A stretch of 30,000 bases of DNA from the NCBI GenBank assembly GCA_963575745.1, contig CAUYUJ010003028.1, positions 1 to 30,000 of the forward strand, read 5' to 3'. Below the pieces are notes generated by a model. That model was not told the origin of the DNA. It ran no database searches and saw only the letters and a list, made by a program, of their open reading frames with translations. Position 1 is the first letter of the stretch, and each line of letters opens with the position of its first letter. The position numbers and the translations under genes are program-made. Below are positions 1 through 9,790 of the stretch, piece after piece. The stretch comes from Prorocentrum cordatum (taxonomy: Eukaryota; Sar; Dinophyceae; Prorocentrales; Prorocentraceae).

Positions 1-245
1 GCAGCCTGAGACTGAGGCCGAGATGAAGGCAGGACTGAAGCTGTGGTGAAGCATGTGAGAATGAGGCTGAGGCTGGCTGAGGCTGAGGCTGAGGCTGATG
101 CAGGCTGAGGCTGAGGCAGCTGAGGCTGAGGCCGAGGCTGAAGGCAGACTGAGGCTGAGGCTGAAGCAGGCTGAGGCTGAGGCTGAGGCAGGCTGAGGCT
201 GAGGCTGAGGCAGGCTGAGGCTGAGGCAGGCTGAGGCTGTGACTG
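1..245. repeat. GAGGCT hexamer array
   Basis: Tandem hexamer GAGGCT with interspersed GCAGGCT variants fills the first 240 bases. It begins at the window edge, so the true start lies upstream. It then fades into a short GACTGC-type stretch (about 240-298). No coding role is suggested. Confidence 0.9.
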
Positions 246-640
246 CGACTGCCGTTGCCAGTTCGACTGTCATCGCGAATGCGACTGCGACTGCGAGAAC
301 AGCATAATTCTACAACTGGATTCTCATCTGAACCTTAAGGGGAATGCTTGGGAATGCTTCCAGATATGCTCCTACACATCGCTGTTAGGTTGCTTTGCCG
401 GGATAATTGTTGTTCGGGTCCCGCACTGAGATTCGCACAGGAAACCGGATTCTAGTGCATACGGCATCCTGGTGTATGCATTCGTTGTTGTTTCCACGGG
501 GAAACGAGGACAAAAAGTATACACCACACCACCCCGACGTCGTCCCCGACCCTCGAAAAAGTCTGGGATGGAAGAACCGCCCGCAACTGGCAGTGCATGT
601 GCCCCAGTTTCCGAGCATGGGCACCTCCTCCCTCATCACG
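246..640. other. Unassigned non-repetitive spacer
   Basis: Mixed-composition DNA between the hexamer array and the GC-rich block. Open frames exist on both strands, but none shows a family I recognise or a credible domain. I see no RNA gene, hairpin or repeat of note here. Confidence 0.5.
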
Positions 641-850
641 AGCCCCAAACGCCACGCCCAGCGCTCTTTCCGTGCCGCACGCCGCACGCGCGGCTCCCCC
701 GCAGCGCCCGGGCGAACGCCGCCGGCCGCGGAGCCGGCTCCGGCCGGGCCGGCGCCCGCCCGCCGCCCGCCCGCTGCGCCGCGGCGGCCGCCGCGGGCGC
801 GCCTGGGGCGCGGGGCGGCGCCGCACGTCGGCGGGCGAGGGCGAGGCTGA
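641..850. other. Extremely GC-rich block
   Basis: Almost pure G+C, dense in CpG and in CCGCCGC / GCGGCCG runs. Both strands stay open because stop codons need A or T. The predicted Ala/Pro/Arg-rich peptides are therefore compositional. A CpG-island-like role is possible but nothing downstream resembles a gene. Confidence 0.6.
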
Positions 851-1276
851 TAACGTTCCCATCCCAGCCTCCGCGCTGCTCCTCCTCGCTCCTCCTCGTT
901 CATGTCGCTCCTCCTCCTCCGCCTCCTTCCTTCTCCTCGTCCTCCTCTCCTCCTCCTCTTCTGTCCTCTCCTCCTGCTCTCCTCGTCCTCCTCCTCATCC
1001 TCCTGGCTCCTCCTCCTTCCTTCCTTCCTCCTCATCCTCCTCCTACCTCCTCCCTCTCCTCCTCCTCCTCCTCTTCCCCCTGCTCCTCTGCCTCCTCCTC
1101 CTCCTCCTCCTCCTCCGTCTCCTCCTCCTCCTCCCCTCTCCTCCTCGCTCCTCTCCTCCTCCTCCTCCTCCTCCTCCTCGCTCCTCCTCGCTCCTCTCCT
1201 CCTCCCTCCTCCTCCCTCCTCCTCGCTCCTCGCTCCTCCTCCTCCTCCTCCTCGCTCCTCGCTCCTCCTCGCTCCT
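851..1276. repeat. CTC/TCC polypyrimidine tract
   Basis: About 420 bases of CTC/TCC triplets with CGC and TTC interruptions, giving an almost pure pyrimidine plus strand. Frames translate to poly-Ser/Leu/Pro on plus and poly-Glu/Arg/Gly on minus. Mirror-symmetric segments make intramolecular triplex formation plausible. Confidence 0.92.
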
Positions 1277-1691
1277 GGGAAGAAGGCGAGACTTAAGGAC
1301 CGCATCCCAGAAATAATTTCGAGTACCCGGAAAAATGCCGAAAGAGTGTCGAGAGAGTGTCGAAACGGTGTCGGGCGAGTGTCTCCCAGGGCCTGACACG
1401 TGAAGACCCTCGAGTTTCAGTATTGTTTGTGGTTTTCGTGAAGACCCTGGTGGTCAAAGCTGAAGTAGGTTGGAACATCATAAGGCGAGGCACACATTTG
1501 CGTCGGCGGTCGGAAGACATAGGTAACAACATGAAGTGGGAAGGCGCTTTAAGTTGATTGGGTCCAGGCCCCCACAACGAAGAACAGAACACAGCAAAAG
1601 CGTGCCGATTCTTGAAGTAGGAAGGCGCTTGAAGTAGAGTGGGATCTGGGCATCCAAAAAAAACCACTTTCAACGGCCGACCAAGACGGTG
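1277..1691. other. Spacer with two short degenerate repeats
   Basis: Two small repeat signals lie in otherwise unassigned DNA. At about 1333-1382 a 13-15 base unit centred on GAGTGTCGA is repeated about four times. At 1533-1569 and 1614-1651 the block beginning GAAGTRGGAAGGCGCTT is repeated at an 81-base offset. No gene is recognised. Confidence 0.55.
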
Positions 1692-1849
1692 GTGTCCAAG
1701 AGGGGGGGGTGCAAATCATAACCGGCGGCATGTGCGCGACCCAGCTGGGGGGCCGGGGACGTAAAAAAACAAGAAGAGGCGCCATGAAGCATGGGGAGAT
1801 GTCATGGCCCCCGCCATGATATCCACCCCCCCCTAGTCATCACCCCCCT
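1692..1849 (+). repeat. Dispersed repeat family D1, copy 1
   Basis: About 158 bases that align along their full length, same orientation, with 16395-16550. Shared landmarks in order are GTCCAA plus a G run, CCGGCGGCATGTGCGCG, GAGGCGCCATGAA, ATRTCATGGCCC and CTAGTCATCACCCCCCT. This copy contains a perfect 7-base-arm inverted repeat TCATGGC/GCCATGA at 1802-1819. It could be a non-autonomous mobile element fragment; no coding capacity is credible. Confidence 0.75.
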
Positions 1850-2300
1850 CTTTGCCGCCCCCGAATTTGCGTCGGCGGCTACAGTTAACCAGGATACAAT
1901 CGGCCTTGATTGGACAGGACACGCGAGATGACACATGGCCCTTCCGAGGGCCACCTCGCCATAGGAGTGTGAGAAGGTACGCGTCGCGAGGCAGAGGACA
2001 CAAGGGTACCCTTGAGCTGAAAGGGTCGACCTACTAATCCGGGCCGACTGTAACAAGGATGCGCGGTAAGGACGCAAGGGCCTTGGAACGCCATGTTGGG
2101 GTTTCCGCGCGGAGCGCGGCCGAGTTCTGAAGGATGCAAGGGTGCCCTGGCGCGCTGCCATCCTTGCTGAACGTTGGCCAGCGAGAGTTGGCAAGGCTGC
2201 GCCGAAGGGGCAAGGATGCAAGGGTACCCTGGCCAAGTTGCCCGATCCTTACTATCAAGGTTGACTGTAGGCAGAATCACTGCGCTGGCGGAAGAGCTAA
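1850..2300. repeat. Degenerate repeat around AAGGRTGCAAGGGT
   Basis: The motif GCAAGGGT(A/G)CCCT recurs near 2000, 2136 and 2217, with partial related words near 2057 and 2070. The last two copies are about 81 bases apart and each is followed by an inverted word ATCCTT, so each forms a weak stem. The rest of the block is unassigned. Confidence 0.5.
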
Positions 2301-2825
2301 CTGAAACAGGGCACCGCTGCGGCGAATGGTGCCACGCTGCAAGAACGATGGAGCAAGGGGTGGGGGATGGGCGGCCGAAGGAGGGGGGCATCGACGGAGC
2401 GACACCATCGAAGCGGCGGATGGCGCGCAGGCTTGTGCGGACCCAGGTGGCCTCTTGGCACCCCCTTCGGTCCCTCGAGAGGCGGGGGAACTCCAAGGCA
2501 TATGCAGCTATGCATATATGTCGGCGGTGCCCGGTGCGGTGCCCGGTGCGGAGCGAACCCCCGTGCTGGCCGCACCGCCGGTGCAGGCCGGTACGAAACC
2601 CCCCAGGATGCACGAACCCCCCCGGGGCCGGTGCGCCCCAGTACGAAACCCCCAGGGACGCCCCGCCGGTGCGCCCCGGTACGAAATCGCCCAGGATGGC
2701 CAGAGCGCCGGGGTCCAGCGGCGGCGTCGGCGGCGGAGTCGGCTACGGTGGCGTCGGCAACGACGACGACGGCACTCCTCACCGCGACAACGACGTTGAC
2801 GACGACGGCGGCGGCGTCGGCGACG
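2301..2825. repeat. Spacer with CGGTACGAAACCCCC repeats
   Basis: Unassigned GC-rich DNA. The core GTACGAAACCCCC recurs at about 2590, 2641 and 2679, and variants occur at about 3429 and 3692, usually after GGTGCGCCC. GCCCGGTGCG is directly repeated at 2529-2551. Reading frames here (RYETPRDA-like) simply translate this repeat. Confidence 0.6.
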
Positions 2826-2833
2826 GCGGGTCT

Positions 2834-2898
<65 letters not shown>

Positions 2899-2900
2899 CA
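2826..2900. repeat. (GAC)n microsatellite
   Basis: A nearly pure GAC triplet array of about 24 units, preceded by interrupted GAC/GGC triplets from about 2755 and followed by ACC/CAC-rich DNA to about 2935. Confidence 0.95.
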
Positions 2901-2929
2901 CGAGGACGACCACCATCACCACCACCCAA

Positions 2930-3062
2930 CGCCCACAGGGGGGGCGGGGGGGGCCACCACGCCACGCCCACAGTGGGGGGGGGCCCATTTTGCGCGGCGG
3001 GGGGGCCCGATGGCATCAGCATGAGGCGGGGGGCCAGATCCTGGACCATCTATCTCATATCC
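2930..3062. other. G-run-rich segment
   Basis: Several runs of six or more G occur on the plus strand within about 90 bases, enough in principle for a G-quadruplex. No gene or other repeat is evident. Confidence 0.5.
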
Positions 3063-3065
3063 GTC

Positions 3066-3205
3066 CGTCGATCCTGAAAGGGGCCCAGAACACACAAATA
3101 AATACACACAAATAAAATGATTCCCTATATTTTTTCATATTTTCTCGGTTTTTGTCTTCCCCCCCCACTTCCCATATTTTCGCATATTTTCTTTGGGATC
3201 GACGG
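3066..3205. repeat. Inverted repeat around an AT-rich core
   Basis: Left arm CCGTCGATCCTGAAA (about 3065-3080) pairs with right arm TTTGGGATCGACGG (about 3191-3204). Between them, (C)ATATTTTCKCATATTTTCT words are repeated at about a 46-base interval. This is the most AT-rich part of the first 20 kb. It may be a small hairpin-forming element. Confidence 0.5.
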
Positions 3206-3462
3206 TTAATTGTGTCTGTGTGTTTCTTCCCCTCCTGAGATCCGTCCATCCATACGTACCTCCATTCATGCATCCATTCCTCCCTCCCACCCCACGCCCA
3301 CGCCCCGAAGACCCGCCCCCCGCGCTCCAAACGCAGACCCCCCCCCCGCCCCCACAGGAGCCCCCCCCCACTCCCACAGGAGCGCTCCCCGCCACTGCCA
3401 CGGGAGGGGGGGGGCGCCGGTGCGCCCGGTACAAAACCTCCCGGGAAAGAGGGAGAGGGGGA
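3206..3462. other. C-rich unassigned spacer
   Basis: Plus-strand C-rich DNA with a CATCCAT-type stretch at 3245-3275 and long C runs at 3340-3370. Frames are Pro-rich on plus and Gly-rich on minus. No gene is recognised. Confidence 0.5.
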
Positions 3463-3660
3463 GATCCGCCGACGAATCCCAAACCGGCGCCCTCGCTTGA
3501 GACATCCTCACAAAACCGGCCCCGGGGGAGGTGCCCAGAGGAGCCCAGAGCGGCCTCCGGCACCGTTTCCGGACAGATCCGGTGGATCCGCCGACGAATC
3601 CCAAACCGGCGCCCTCGCTTGAGACATCCTCACAAAACCGGCCCCGGGGGGGTTCCAGGT
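3463..3660. repeat. 122-bp-offset direct duplication
   Basis: A block of about 76 bases starting GATCCGCCGACGAATCCC and ending in CCGGCCCCGGGGG occurs at 3463-3538 and again, apparently identical, at 3585-3660. The intervening 46 bases differ. The near-identity suggests a recent local duplication. Confidence 0.85.
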
Positions 3661-4018
3661 CGTCGGCGGCACCCGGTGCGCCCTGTACGAACCCCCCCGG
3701 GAAGGCGGGGGGGGGGGTTCGTGCCACGGGGCACCGCCGGCATATATAGACTCCGGGAGGTCCGCCACGCTCCGCCAGGTCCAATGGTTGCGCGGAGGCT
3801 GCTGCAAGTGATACAGAGGCCCAGGGAAGCACACAAACAAACGCACACACACATCCTAGAATTCCGAATATGCTTCCAATCATTGAGAAATGTTCCTCTT
3901 CCCCTTAACGTCAAACAGTTTCAAGCTTGTTGCGCGATAATCACAATTCATGTGCGTCTGTGCATTTTTCTCCCAGGCTAAAACTAACCCCTAGAACATG
4001 TGATTATTCAATGTTTGA
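3661..4018. other. Unassigned spacer with inverted partner of 2510-2530
   Basis: The segment near 3731-3750 (GGCACCGCCGGCATATATAG) is the inverted partner of the ATATATGTCGGCGGTGCC segment near 2512-2530. A CA-rich stretch at 3825-3853 resembles 3079-3111 in direct orientation. No gene is recognised. Confidence 0.45.
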
Positions 4019-4077
4019 GTGTGTTTCGCTGCCGTCCGTGATCGCCGTCGTCGCCGCCATCGTGGTCGTCCCCATTC

Positions 4078-4431
4078 ATGGTCGCCAGCACTGGCGATAA
4101 GGCCCTCGCAGTTAGACCCCAGAAAATTGACTTGTTGGCTTACATGGAGGGGCGTGACAGGGCCCGCAAGGACCTCAGCACTTCAAACACGTCTGGACTT
4201 ACATGCACGCCGTCTCGGTCCACGTCAGTGGAGCGACGATCAGAAAAGGAGTCTCACGCAAGATGGCACGCTGGGATAGGAGCGGGCGCTAAGGAAGTCG
4301 TCGCCTCATCCTCCTCCTACTCCTTCTCCTCCTCCTCCTCCTCCTCCTCCTCCTCCTTCGCGCCCCTCCTCTCCCTCCTGCTCTTTCTCGCCCCTCCCCC
4401 TCTTCTTCCTATTGGAGTATCGGTCTACTAG
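4078..4431 (+). CDS. Doubtful hypothetical ORF
   Basis: An open frame of 117 codons from ATG at 4078. The first 75 or so residues have balanced composition (for example KIDLLAYMEGRDRARKDL), while the rest is poly-Ser from the polypyrimidine tract and then a short tail. I recognise no family, and no upstream signal supports the start. It could be an exon of an unrecognised gene, a decayed repeat-encoded fragment, or chance. It is listed only because its N-terminal part is less compositionally biased than the other frames in the first 5 kb. Confidence 0.12.
   Translation: MVASTGDKALAVRPQKIDLLAYMEGRDRARKDLSTSNTSGLTCTPSRSTSVERRSEKESHARWHAGIGAGAKEVVASSSSYSFSSSSSSSSSSFAPLLSLLLFLAPPPLLPIGVSVY
4303..4405. 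repeat. CTC/TCC polypyrimidine tract
   Basis: About 100 bases of CTCCTC/TTC pyrimidine sequence, same strand polarity as the tract at 851-1276. Confidence 0.85.
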
Positions 4432-4514
4432 GCATACAGCCCCTTTGAGGCCAGCCGGCTATATTGAAGTAGGCTGTTTATGCTCCGACCGCCACCAGCT
4501 TCTTCACGAAGAGG

Positions 4515-4752
4515 CTGGCCTCCTCCCCCTCATCCTCGTCATCATCATCTTTCCCTTTTCCTCCTCCCCCTCCCTCCTCCTCCTCCTGTTTCTCCGGTTG
4601 CTGTTCCTCCTCCTCCTCATCCTCCTCCTCCTCCTCTTCCTCCTCCTCCTCCGCCTCCGCCTCCTCCTCCTCCCGTTGCTGGTGCTCCTCCTCCGCCGCC
4701 TCCTCCGCCTCCTCCGTCTCCTCCTCCGCCTCCGCCTCCTCCTCCTGCCCTC
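4515..4752. repeat. CTC/CGC polypyrimidine-rich tract
   Basis: CTCCTC triplets with interspersed CGCCTC. It has the same strand polarity as the other two upstream tracts. Poly-Pro/Leu (plus) and poly-Arg/Gly (minus) frames here are artefacts of the repeat. Confidence 0.88.
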
Positions 4753-4934
4753 GACCCTCGAGGCCTGGGGCCGCCCAACACGAAGACAGGAAGACGCCGG
4801 CCGCTCGCCGACGAGGGGCCCGCCGGGAGGCCCAGAGACGGGGAGGGGAGGCACAAGCCAGAAGCTGCTACAAACATTGATGTGCTCCTCGTCGTCTTCT
4901 CCCTCTCCTCCAGCCTCGGCGGCGAGCGAGGGGC
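4753..4934. other. Unassigned spacer
   Basis: GC-rich DNA between the polypyrimidine tract and the 90-bp repeat. No repeat partner or gene is seen. I looked here for a copy of the 12176-12483 segment and did not find one. Confidence 0.4.
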
Positions 4935-5160
4935 CGCATGCGGTCTCGGCACACCCCTCACGCGCTTCGTGGCCCCGTGGGGAGCTCCGCCGAAAGTCCC
5001 AGTGGCGCAGCCCGCATGCGGTCCCGCCTCCCATTTCGGCACACCCTCACACGTTTAGTGGCCCCATAGGGAGGTGCACCGAAGGTCCCAGTGGGAGGGT
5101 TCGCGTGCGGTCCGCCGCCCACTTCGGCACAACACCCGCGCGTTTCGTGGCCCCATAGAA
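4935..5160. repeat. 90-bp tandem repeat, three degenerate copies
   Basis: The word TTCGGCACAC(C)CCTCACGCG followed by TTCGTGGCCCC(A/G)T recurs at about 4947, 5037 and 5125 (offsets 90 and 88). Each copy also carries a CGAAGGTCCCAGTGG-like word and GCATGCGGTC. A related word on the opposite strand occurs twice at 27182-27300. It sits directly upstream of the Gag-like region and may mark the 5' truncation boundary of the retroelement. Confidence 0.75.
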
Positions 5161-5169
5161 ATCCCGCGC

Positions 5170-6850
5170 GGGGCCTCCCTGCCTGCGTTGCGTGCAAGGC
5201 CGATTGGGTCCTCTTCGTCGCCAAAGCCAACGCGGTGGACGGGGAAGAGGCACCGCTGTTCCTGTGCACCGCGGTCGCGCGCCTCATGGCCGAACCGGTC
5301 GGGGCGGTCCGCCCGATTGACTACTCGGACGCATCCATGCGCGAGATGTTGACTGCGGCCCTCAAGCCGGGCGCGAAGCCGTTCGCGGAAGACAGACCCG
5401 CGGAGTGGCGCGATTTCGCCATCAAGCCGCGCCACGTCAATATGGCGTTGCGGGCGCAGTCGAAGGCGTGCTCGACCTTCGGGCCACAGGCCCCCGCCCC
5501 GACCGCGCGCGCGGGCGCGGGTCGGCGCGCGACGCGGCGCCAGGGCGGGCAATCGGCCCCGGCGGAGGCGTCCGCCAAGCCCGCGGAGGAAACGGCACGC
5601 ATCGCGGCAGCCATGGAAGATTACGTGAGGGCCAGCAAGGATTTGCTGGAAGACAAGAGAGAGAAGCCCTTGGCGTTCGCCATGGAGGAGCAGCGCGTTC
5701 CGCACGCGCGGGGGCCGCCGAGCGAAGGGGGGGGGCGCTTCCGCAGGACCGCGTGCGCGAGGTCTGGCTCGGAAACTTCCCCCGCGAAGGGTTGCCGACG
5801 GAAGAGTCGATGCGCAAGTTCGCGTCTGCGGGTCGAACGGCCCAGAAGAATGGCCGCTCGTATATCGGGAGCGCCGAGGGCGAGAGCCTGCAGGCGCCCT
5901 GGCTCGGCGCCGCGCGTCGCGGCCGATCCCCGCTCCGATGTTTCCGTTCCACGCGCAGGACCACTGCAAGCCCCACTGGGCGCGGACGCCGAGGCTGGAT
6001 TCGGCGCCAGCGGGGCCAGGCTCGTGGCGCGATCGCGCGTCGGCCATCACCGCGGCTAACCGCGCGGGGGCATCCCTGGACCGAATGGATTTTCTCAGTT
6101 ACGCGCACTTCCAGGCCGCGCGGGCAGCGGCGGGACGCGAGCGCCCGCGCGGGCCCAGTCGCGCGAGGCCCACGTGATGGAGTGGGGGCCTCGCTGCATA
6201 TTGTCCAAGGTGTTTGATTCCGTCGTGCTGCTGGGATACATGCATCAGCTCGCGCGCGTGAGTGATGAGCACGGGGGCGTCAAGGCTAGGCGCGAAGCGG
6301 CTGGACCGCTGCCCGAAGCTGCGCGGGCGGGGCCGCTCCGCGCGCAGGTATCACATGCGTACGATTTGCTGCTCCGCCAGAAGGTGGCGAAAGATCTGGA
6401 GCACTGCGATAAAGCCTCGACGGCCGCGTTCACCGTGTTGTCGTGGGACATCCTGCGCGCCGCCAAGGTGCGAAGCGATTCGGGCGGGGCCGCGCGGGCA
6501 ACGCGCGCTGGGCTGCCCGTCCCAGGCGAGAGTCGAGCAGTCGGACCGCCAGGCGTCGATCGCCAAGGGCGGGGGCAAGAAGGGCGGCAGCGAACGGCGC
6601 GACCAGGCGCGCCCGCGCGCGAGCGCCCCGCAAACGCGCGCACGCGTCACGACGCGCGAGGCGATGGGGCCCGGGCCAAGGGTCCCGAGGAGCCCCGTTC
6701 TTCGGCGTTCGCGCAGCCCGCGCCGTGACGCATCTGGCAAAGCCGGCAACAGAGGAAACGGCAAACCTGGCAAAGGAGGGGCTTCCAAGGACGCGGGGAG
6801 CTCGTGGAACAGGCCCGAGAGGGCCGATGCCTGGCGGTGGTGACGCCAGA
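5170..6850 (+). pseudogene. Gag-like / 5' ORF region, frame-disrupted
   Basis: Protein-like stretches occur in sequence but in different plus frames. About 5170-5700 reads DWVLFVAKANAVDG, then EWRDFAIKPRHVNMALRAQ and a coiled, charged stretch ending MEDYVRASKDLLEDKREK. About 5755-5900 reads GNFPREGLPTEESMRKFASA. About 5940-6175 reads FPFHAQDHCKPHW and DRMDFLSYAHFQAARAA. About 6178-6480 reads FDSVVLLGYMHQLARVSDEH and then SHAYDLLLRQKVAKDLEHC. The 3' part (6540-6840) is a basic, Gly/Lys/Arg-rich tail. The position before RT and the basic tail fit a Gag-type nucleic-acid-binding protein, but I see no zinc knuckle and recognise no specific family. At least three frame changes are needed, so the protein cannot be made from one uninterrupted ORF. 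Confidence 0.35.
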
Positions 6851-7679
6851 GCGCTGGCGCTTTGCATACTAATTATTCGCTCGCCCATGGCGCGACCCGC
6901 GAGCGCGCCCGCGTGATTGTCGCGCGACGAGCCGCGTAGGCGACGGGGCTCCCCCGCTGCACTCTGCCGACAGCGGTGAGAGCGCAGCGTGGCGTGGGCC
7001 GAGGGACAGGAGGCGCCGCGATTGCGCCGCGGCCGGGACTGCCCCGCCCGCGCGTGCGCAGCGCAGGGCGCGAATGCCGATTCCGACAACGATGTCGGGG
7101 GCGGGGGCGGCGATCTGCGCCCCCAGCAAATTCACGATGCCCGCTGCGCTTTTGAAGAGGCCCGCAACCATCATCCGCCGAAGGCGCATCGAAACGCCGC
7201 CGCGTTGCCGCGCGCGGTCAGGTCAGAGCCGCCGTGGAAGCACTGCTTGTCGACGAAGGCAGGAGAGCGGGCATGGGCCCCCTCTGCCATGTGGCCTGAG
7301 CGGCGCATCTGCCGCGGGTCAGCGAAATGGCGCCACTCGCTGGGGCTGGGCGCGACGCGGCGGTGGCAGCGAGCCAGACGGCCGATCAGCTCTTGCATCA
7401 GAAGCGCGAGGCGGCCCTGCGGTTCTGGCAGGAGCGCAAACGTGTGACGGCTCCAGCATGGAAGGCGCCACCCAGCACGCCCGCATCGCGCGCCGAGTTC
7501 AGCCGGGGAGCGCGCTTGCGGGGAGGCGCGCTATGCGAGATTACCATGGCACGTGCGTTCCCTTCTTGGGTCTGACAAGAATTTGTTGCTCTTGGCCGAG
7601 ATGATGCAAGCCGCCGGGGTGGCCCGCGACGCGGCGCGGGCACGCGTCGGCGGAGCGCGGCCTCGCGCGCGAGGCGCCC
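6851..7679 (+). other. Element-internal region, poorly conserved
   Basis: Between the Gag-like tail and the first clear RT block. Short stretches such as ADQLLHQKREAALRFWQERK (7376-7438) look coding and resemble QILHQKAYEEAR at about 7870-7905 in the RT N-terminal block, which hints at a duplicated or repeated motif. The rest is GC-rich with no family match that I recognise. A stop-dense stretch at 6840-6990 may be the boundary between two ORFs. Confidence 0.35.
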
Positions 7680-9045
7680 GACATTAATTTGACGCGCGAT
7701 TTGGAAGAAGGGTTCCAGCTTGTCAGGGTCCTGCCGCGTTCGGGCATGAACGCGGACGTGGCCCCGAAGGAGACCGCGCGCCCGTCCGAGCTGCGCGGCC
7801 GGGCGGACGCTTTGAACGCCGCCACTCTCGAGCGCGTGTCTCGGGACCTGGGGGCCGACGCGGAAGTCGCCCAGATTTTGCATCAGAAAGCATATGAGGA
7901 GGCGCGCGCGAGTGCGCCCCGCGTGCTGGAGCGGGCGGCCTGCCCGGGTCGCGGCGCCCGCGCGCGTGCAGGTAGCCGCGGGTCAGGCGGCGCGGGCACG
8001 TCTGTCTGACTTGCCGCGAGGGGCGATATTGAACCCACGTTTCCCCGTCGACGAGGGATGGCGATGGAAAGAATCGGGCTGGGCGCGCAAGGAGGGGCGC
8101 ATTCTCCGCGGCGCGCAGTCTCCCCGCGCCCTGCCCCGGGGGTCGGCGCGCTTAGGTTCGCGCGATTGACGACTTTACTGCTACGGGAGTGAATGACTGC
8201 GCCGCGGCAGCCGAAAGGTGCAGGTGGGCCCTGGCGCGCGCGGCCCGCCCTCGCCCCTCCCCTTGTGTTGCCGCGGCCGCGCGCAGGGTCGATTCTCTCG
8301 ATGCCCTGGTCGAACTGGCGCGGATTGCGGCCGCGGCCGGCACGCCGGTGTTGAGCAAGGAAGATTTCGTCGGGGCTTATGAGACGCTGCCAGTGCGAGG
8401 CGCCGACCTCCCGCTGGCCCACGCGGCTTGGGCCAAGGGAGCCAGTGAAGGCTACTGCTTGCAGCTCCTGAGCTGCCCGTTCGGCGCCGTGGGGAGCGGG
8501 TGCGCCTGGGGCCGCGTTGGCGCGGCGCTCCAGGCACGGGGCGCGACCGCCGCGGGGTCGCAGCGCACGCCCCCACGTGCGGCAGGCGATCCTTGCCAAG
8601 TTATTCTGGCTTGCGTCGGGGCGGTTTGTGGACGACCTGTTCCGGGCCGACGCCGACAGAGGGCCTGGCGCGGGCGGCCCCCGCGACGCCGCCGAGGTGT
8701 TGAGAGCGGTCGTCGAAGATCTGTTAGGCTGGCGCCTCGGTGCCGACAAGCGCGTCGTTGCCGAGACGAGGGCAAATGTGCTCGGCGTCGACGCGGAAGC
8801 GCGCGGTTCGGGCGAGGAGCTATCGCTCGTGTTCGCGATCGGTGCTGACAAGAGTGATAAGTCGAGCCAGGAGATCGAGGGGGCGCTGGCGGCAGGGCGA
8901 ATGTCGCCGGCGGCCGCCTCCAAACTCGCCGGCAGATGGGGACGGGGGCCCAGCGCGGTGTTCGGCAGAGGCGCGCGACGAGCCGCGCGCGCAGGCAGCG
9001 TGCGCGAGCGGGGGCGACGGCAGGCGCCCGAGTATACCTGGCACC
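7680..9045 (+). pseudogene. Reverse transcriptase domain, frame-disrupted
   Basis: This is the RT that would copy the element RNA into DNA. Blocks appear in the expected order across several frames. An N-terminal block NLTRDLEEGFQLVRVLPRSG lies at 7683-7745. ILNPRFPVDEGWRWKE lies at about 8029-8076. VRAIDDFTATGVND (8156-8197) matches the conserved R-x-I-D-D-F...N block. Motif A is SKEDFVGAYETLPV with the catalytic Asp codon at 8363-8365. Motif B is CPFGAVGSG at about 8474-8500. Motif C is FVDDLF at 8625-8642, with both catalytic Asp codons intact. A thumb-like segment ends in SKLAGRWG near 8920-8940. Frame changes occur near 7910, 8155 (after an in-frame TAG at 8153-8155) and about 8530. F replaces the usual Y of the Y-x-D-D motif, which is tolerated in many RTs. 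The family assignment is firm; activity is unlikely as read. Confidence 0.88.
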
Positions 9046-9790
9046 GCTGTTCAGGCATGCGCAACAGGGGGGGTGGGCGCTGAATTCTCGGCTCCGAAGA
9101 GCACCGGCGTGGTGGCTGCGCTTCCTCCGAGGCGCGCCAGAACGGGCGGTGCCCCTGCGAGTGGGCCCATGCCGACCCCGCTACCTTGTGCATTCCGACG
9201 CGACGGGTGGTGGCAGGCGAAGCATGCGCGAGCCCACGGCGCCGGCCCCGCCCGGACTGCGCCGCCACCGCAGGCTCGCGTGGGTCATCATCGGACCCGA
9301 TCGTAAGCAGCATGCGGCGGCCGACGCGCCCGGCCCAGTCAAGCGGTGGGCGCGGCACCGCAGGACGCAGGCGGGAACGCCCCGCCGACCGCGCGCAACG
9401 CGGCACGCGGCCCCCCGTGCGCGACAGGTCGCGACTTGGGAGCTCGTCGCGGCAGCATGCGCCTTGCATCATTTGCTCTCGGAGTTGCGCGACGCCGAGA
9501 TATTGATGTTTGTGGATTCAAAGGCGTGGCCAAGCGCGGACCGTCGGGCCGCGCGCGCAATGCCCGTCGGCTGCGGCAGGCCGCGCTCGGTGCACTCTTG
9601 CGCGGCACCTCGCGCCAGCCAGATTATAACGCGCTGGTTGCCGACACCTGGTTCGCGGCGGCTACCGCGCGGCGCCCCCTGAGCGCATGGCACGTGCCAT
9701 CGGCGCTCAACGCGGCGGACGCCCCCGCGCGACCCGTTCAGAAAGCGGCCGAGATAGCGGCCATGCACCGCGACAGCATCGCCCGGGCGG
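9046..9790 (+). pseudogene. RNase H domain, one frameshift
   Basis: Continues directly from RT and would degrade the RNA strand of the RNA:DNA hybrid. RYLVHSDATGGG carries the first catalytic Asp (9197-9199). TWELVAAACALHHLLSE carries the Glu (9440-9442). ILMFVDSKA carries the second Asp (9515-9517). After a shift to another frame near 9560, SAWHVPSALNAADAPAR carries the last Asp (9718-9720). All four acidic residues expected for RNase H are therefore present. Between the first Asp and the Glu the spacing is longer than in compact RNase H domains and contains low-complexity Arg/Ala/Pro sequence, possibly an insertion or a further pair of frame changes. The WHVPS...N.AD.PAR ending is typical of RT-RNase H of YR retroelements. 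Confidence 0.82.

Noticed and set aside
472-1296. Long Ser/Leu/Pro-rich and Glu/Arg/Gly-rich open frames over the CTC tract
   Set aside because: All frames on both strands are open because CTC/TCC triplets contain no stop codons; no domain is present.
2174-3115. 313-codon plus frame with poly-Thr
   Set aside because: It spans repeat words and the GAC array, and overlapping frames on both strands are equally long.
7883-9472. 529-codon minus-strand frame
   Set aside because: It is the antisense shadow of the RT/RNase H region in very GC-rich DNA; the plus strand carries the conserved motifs.
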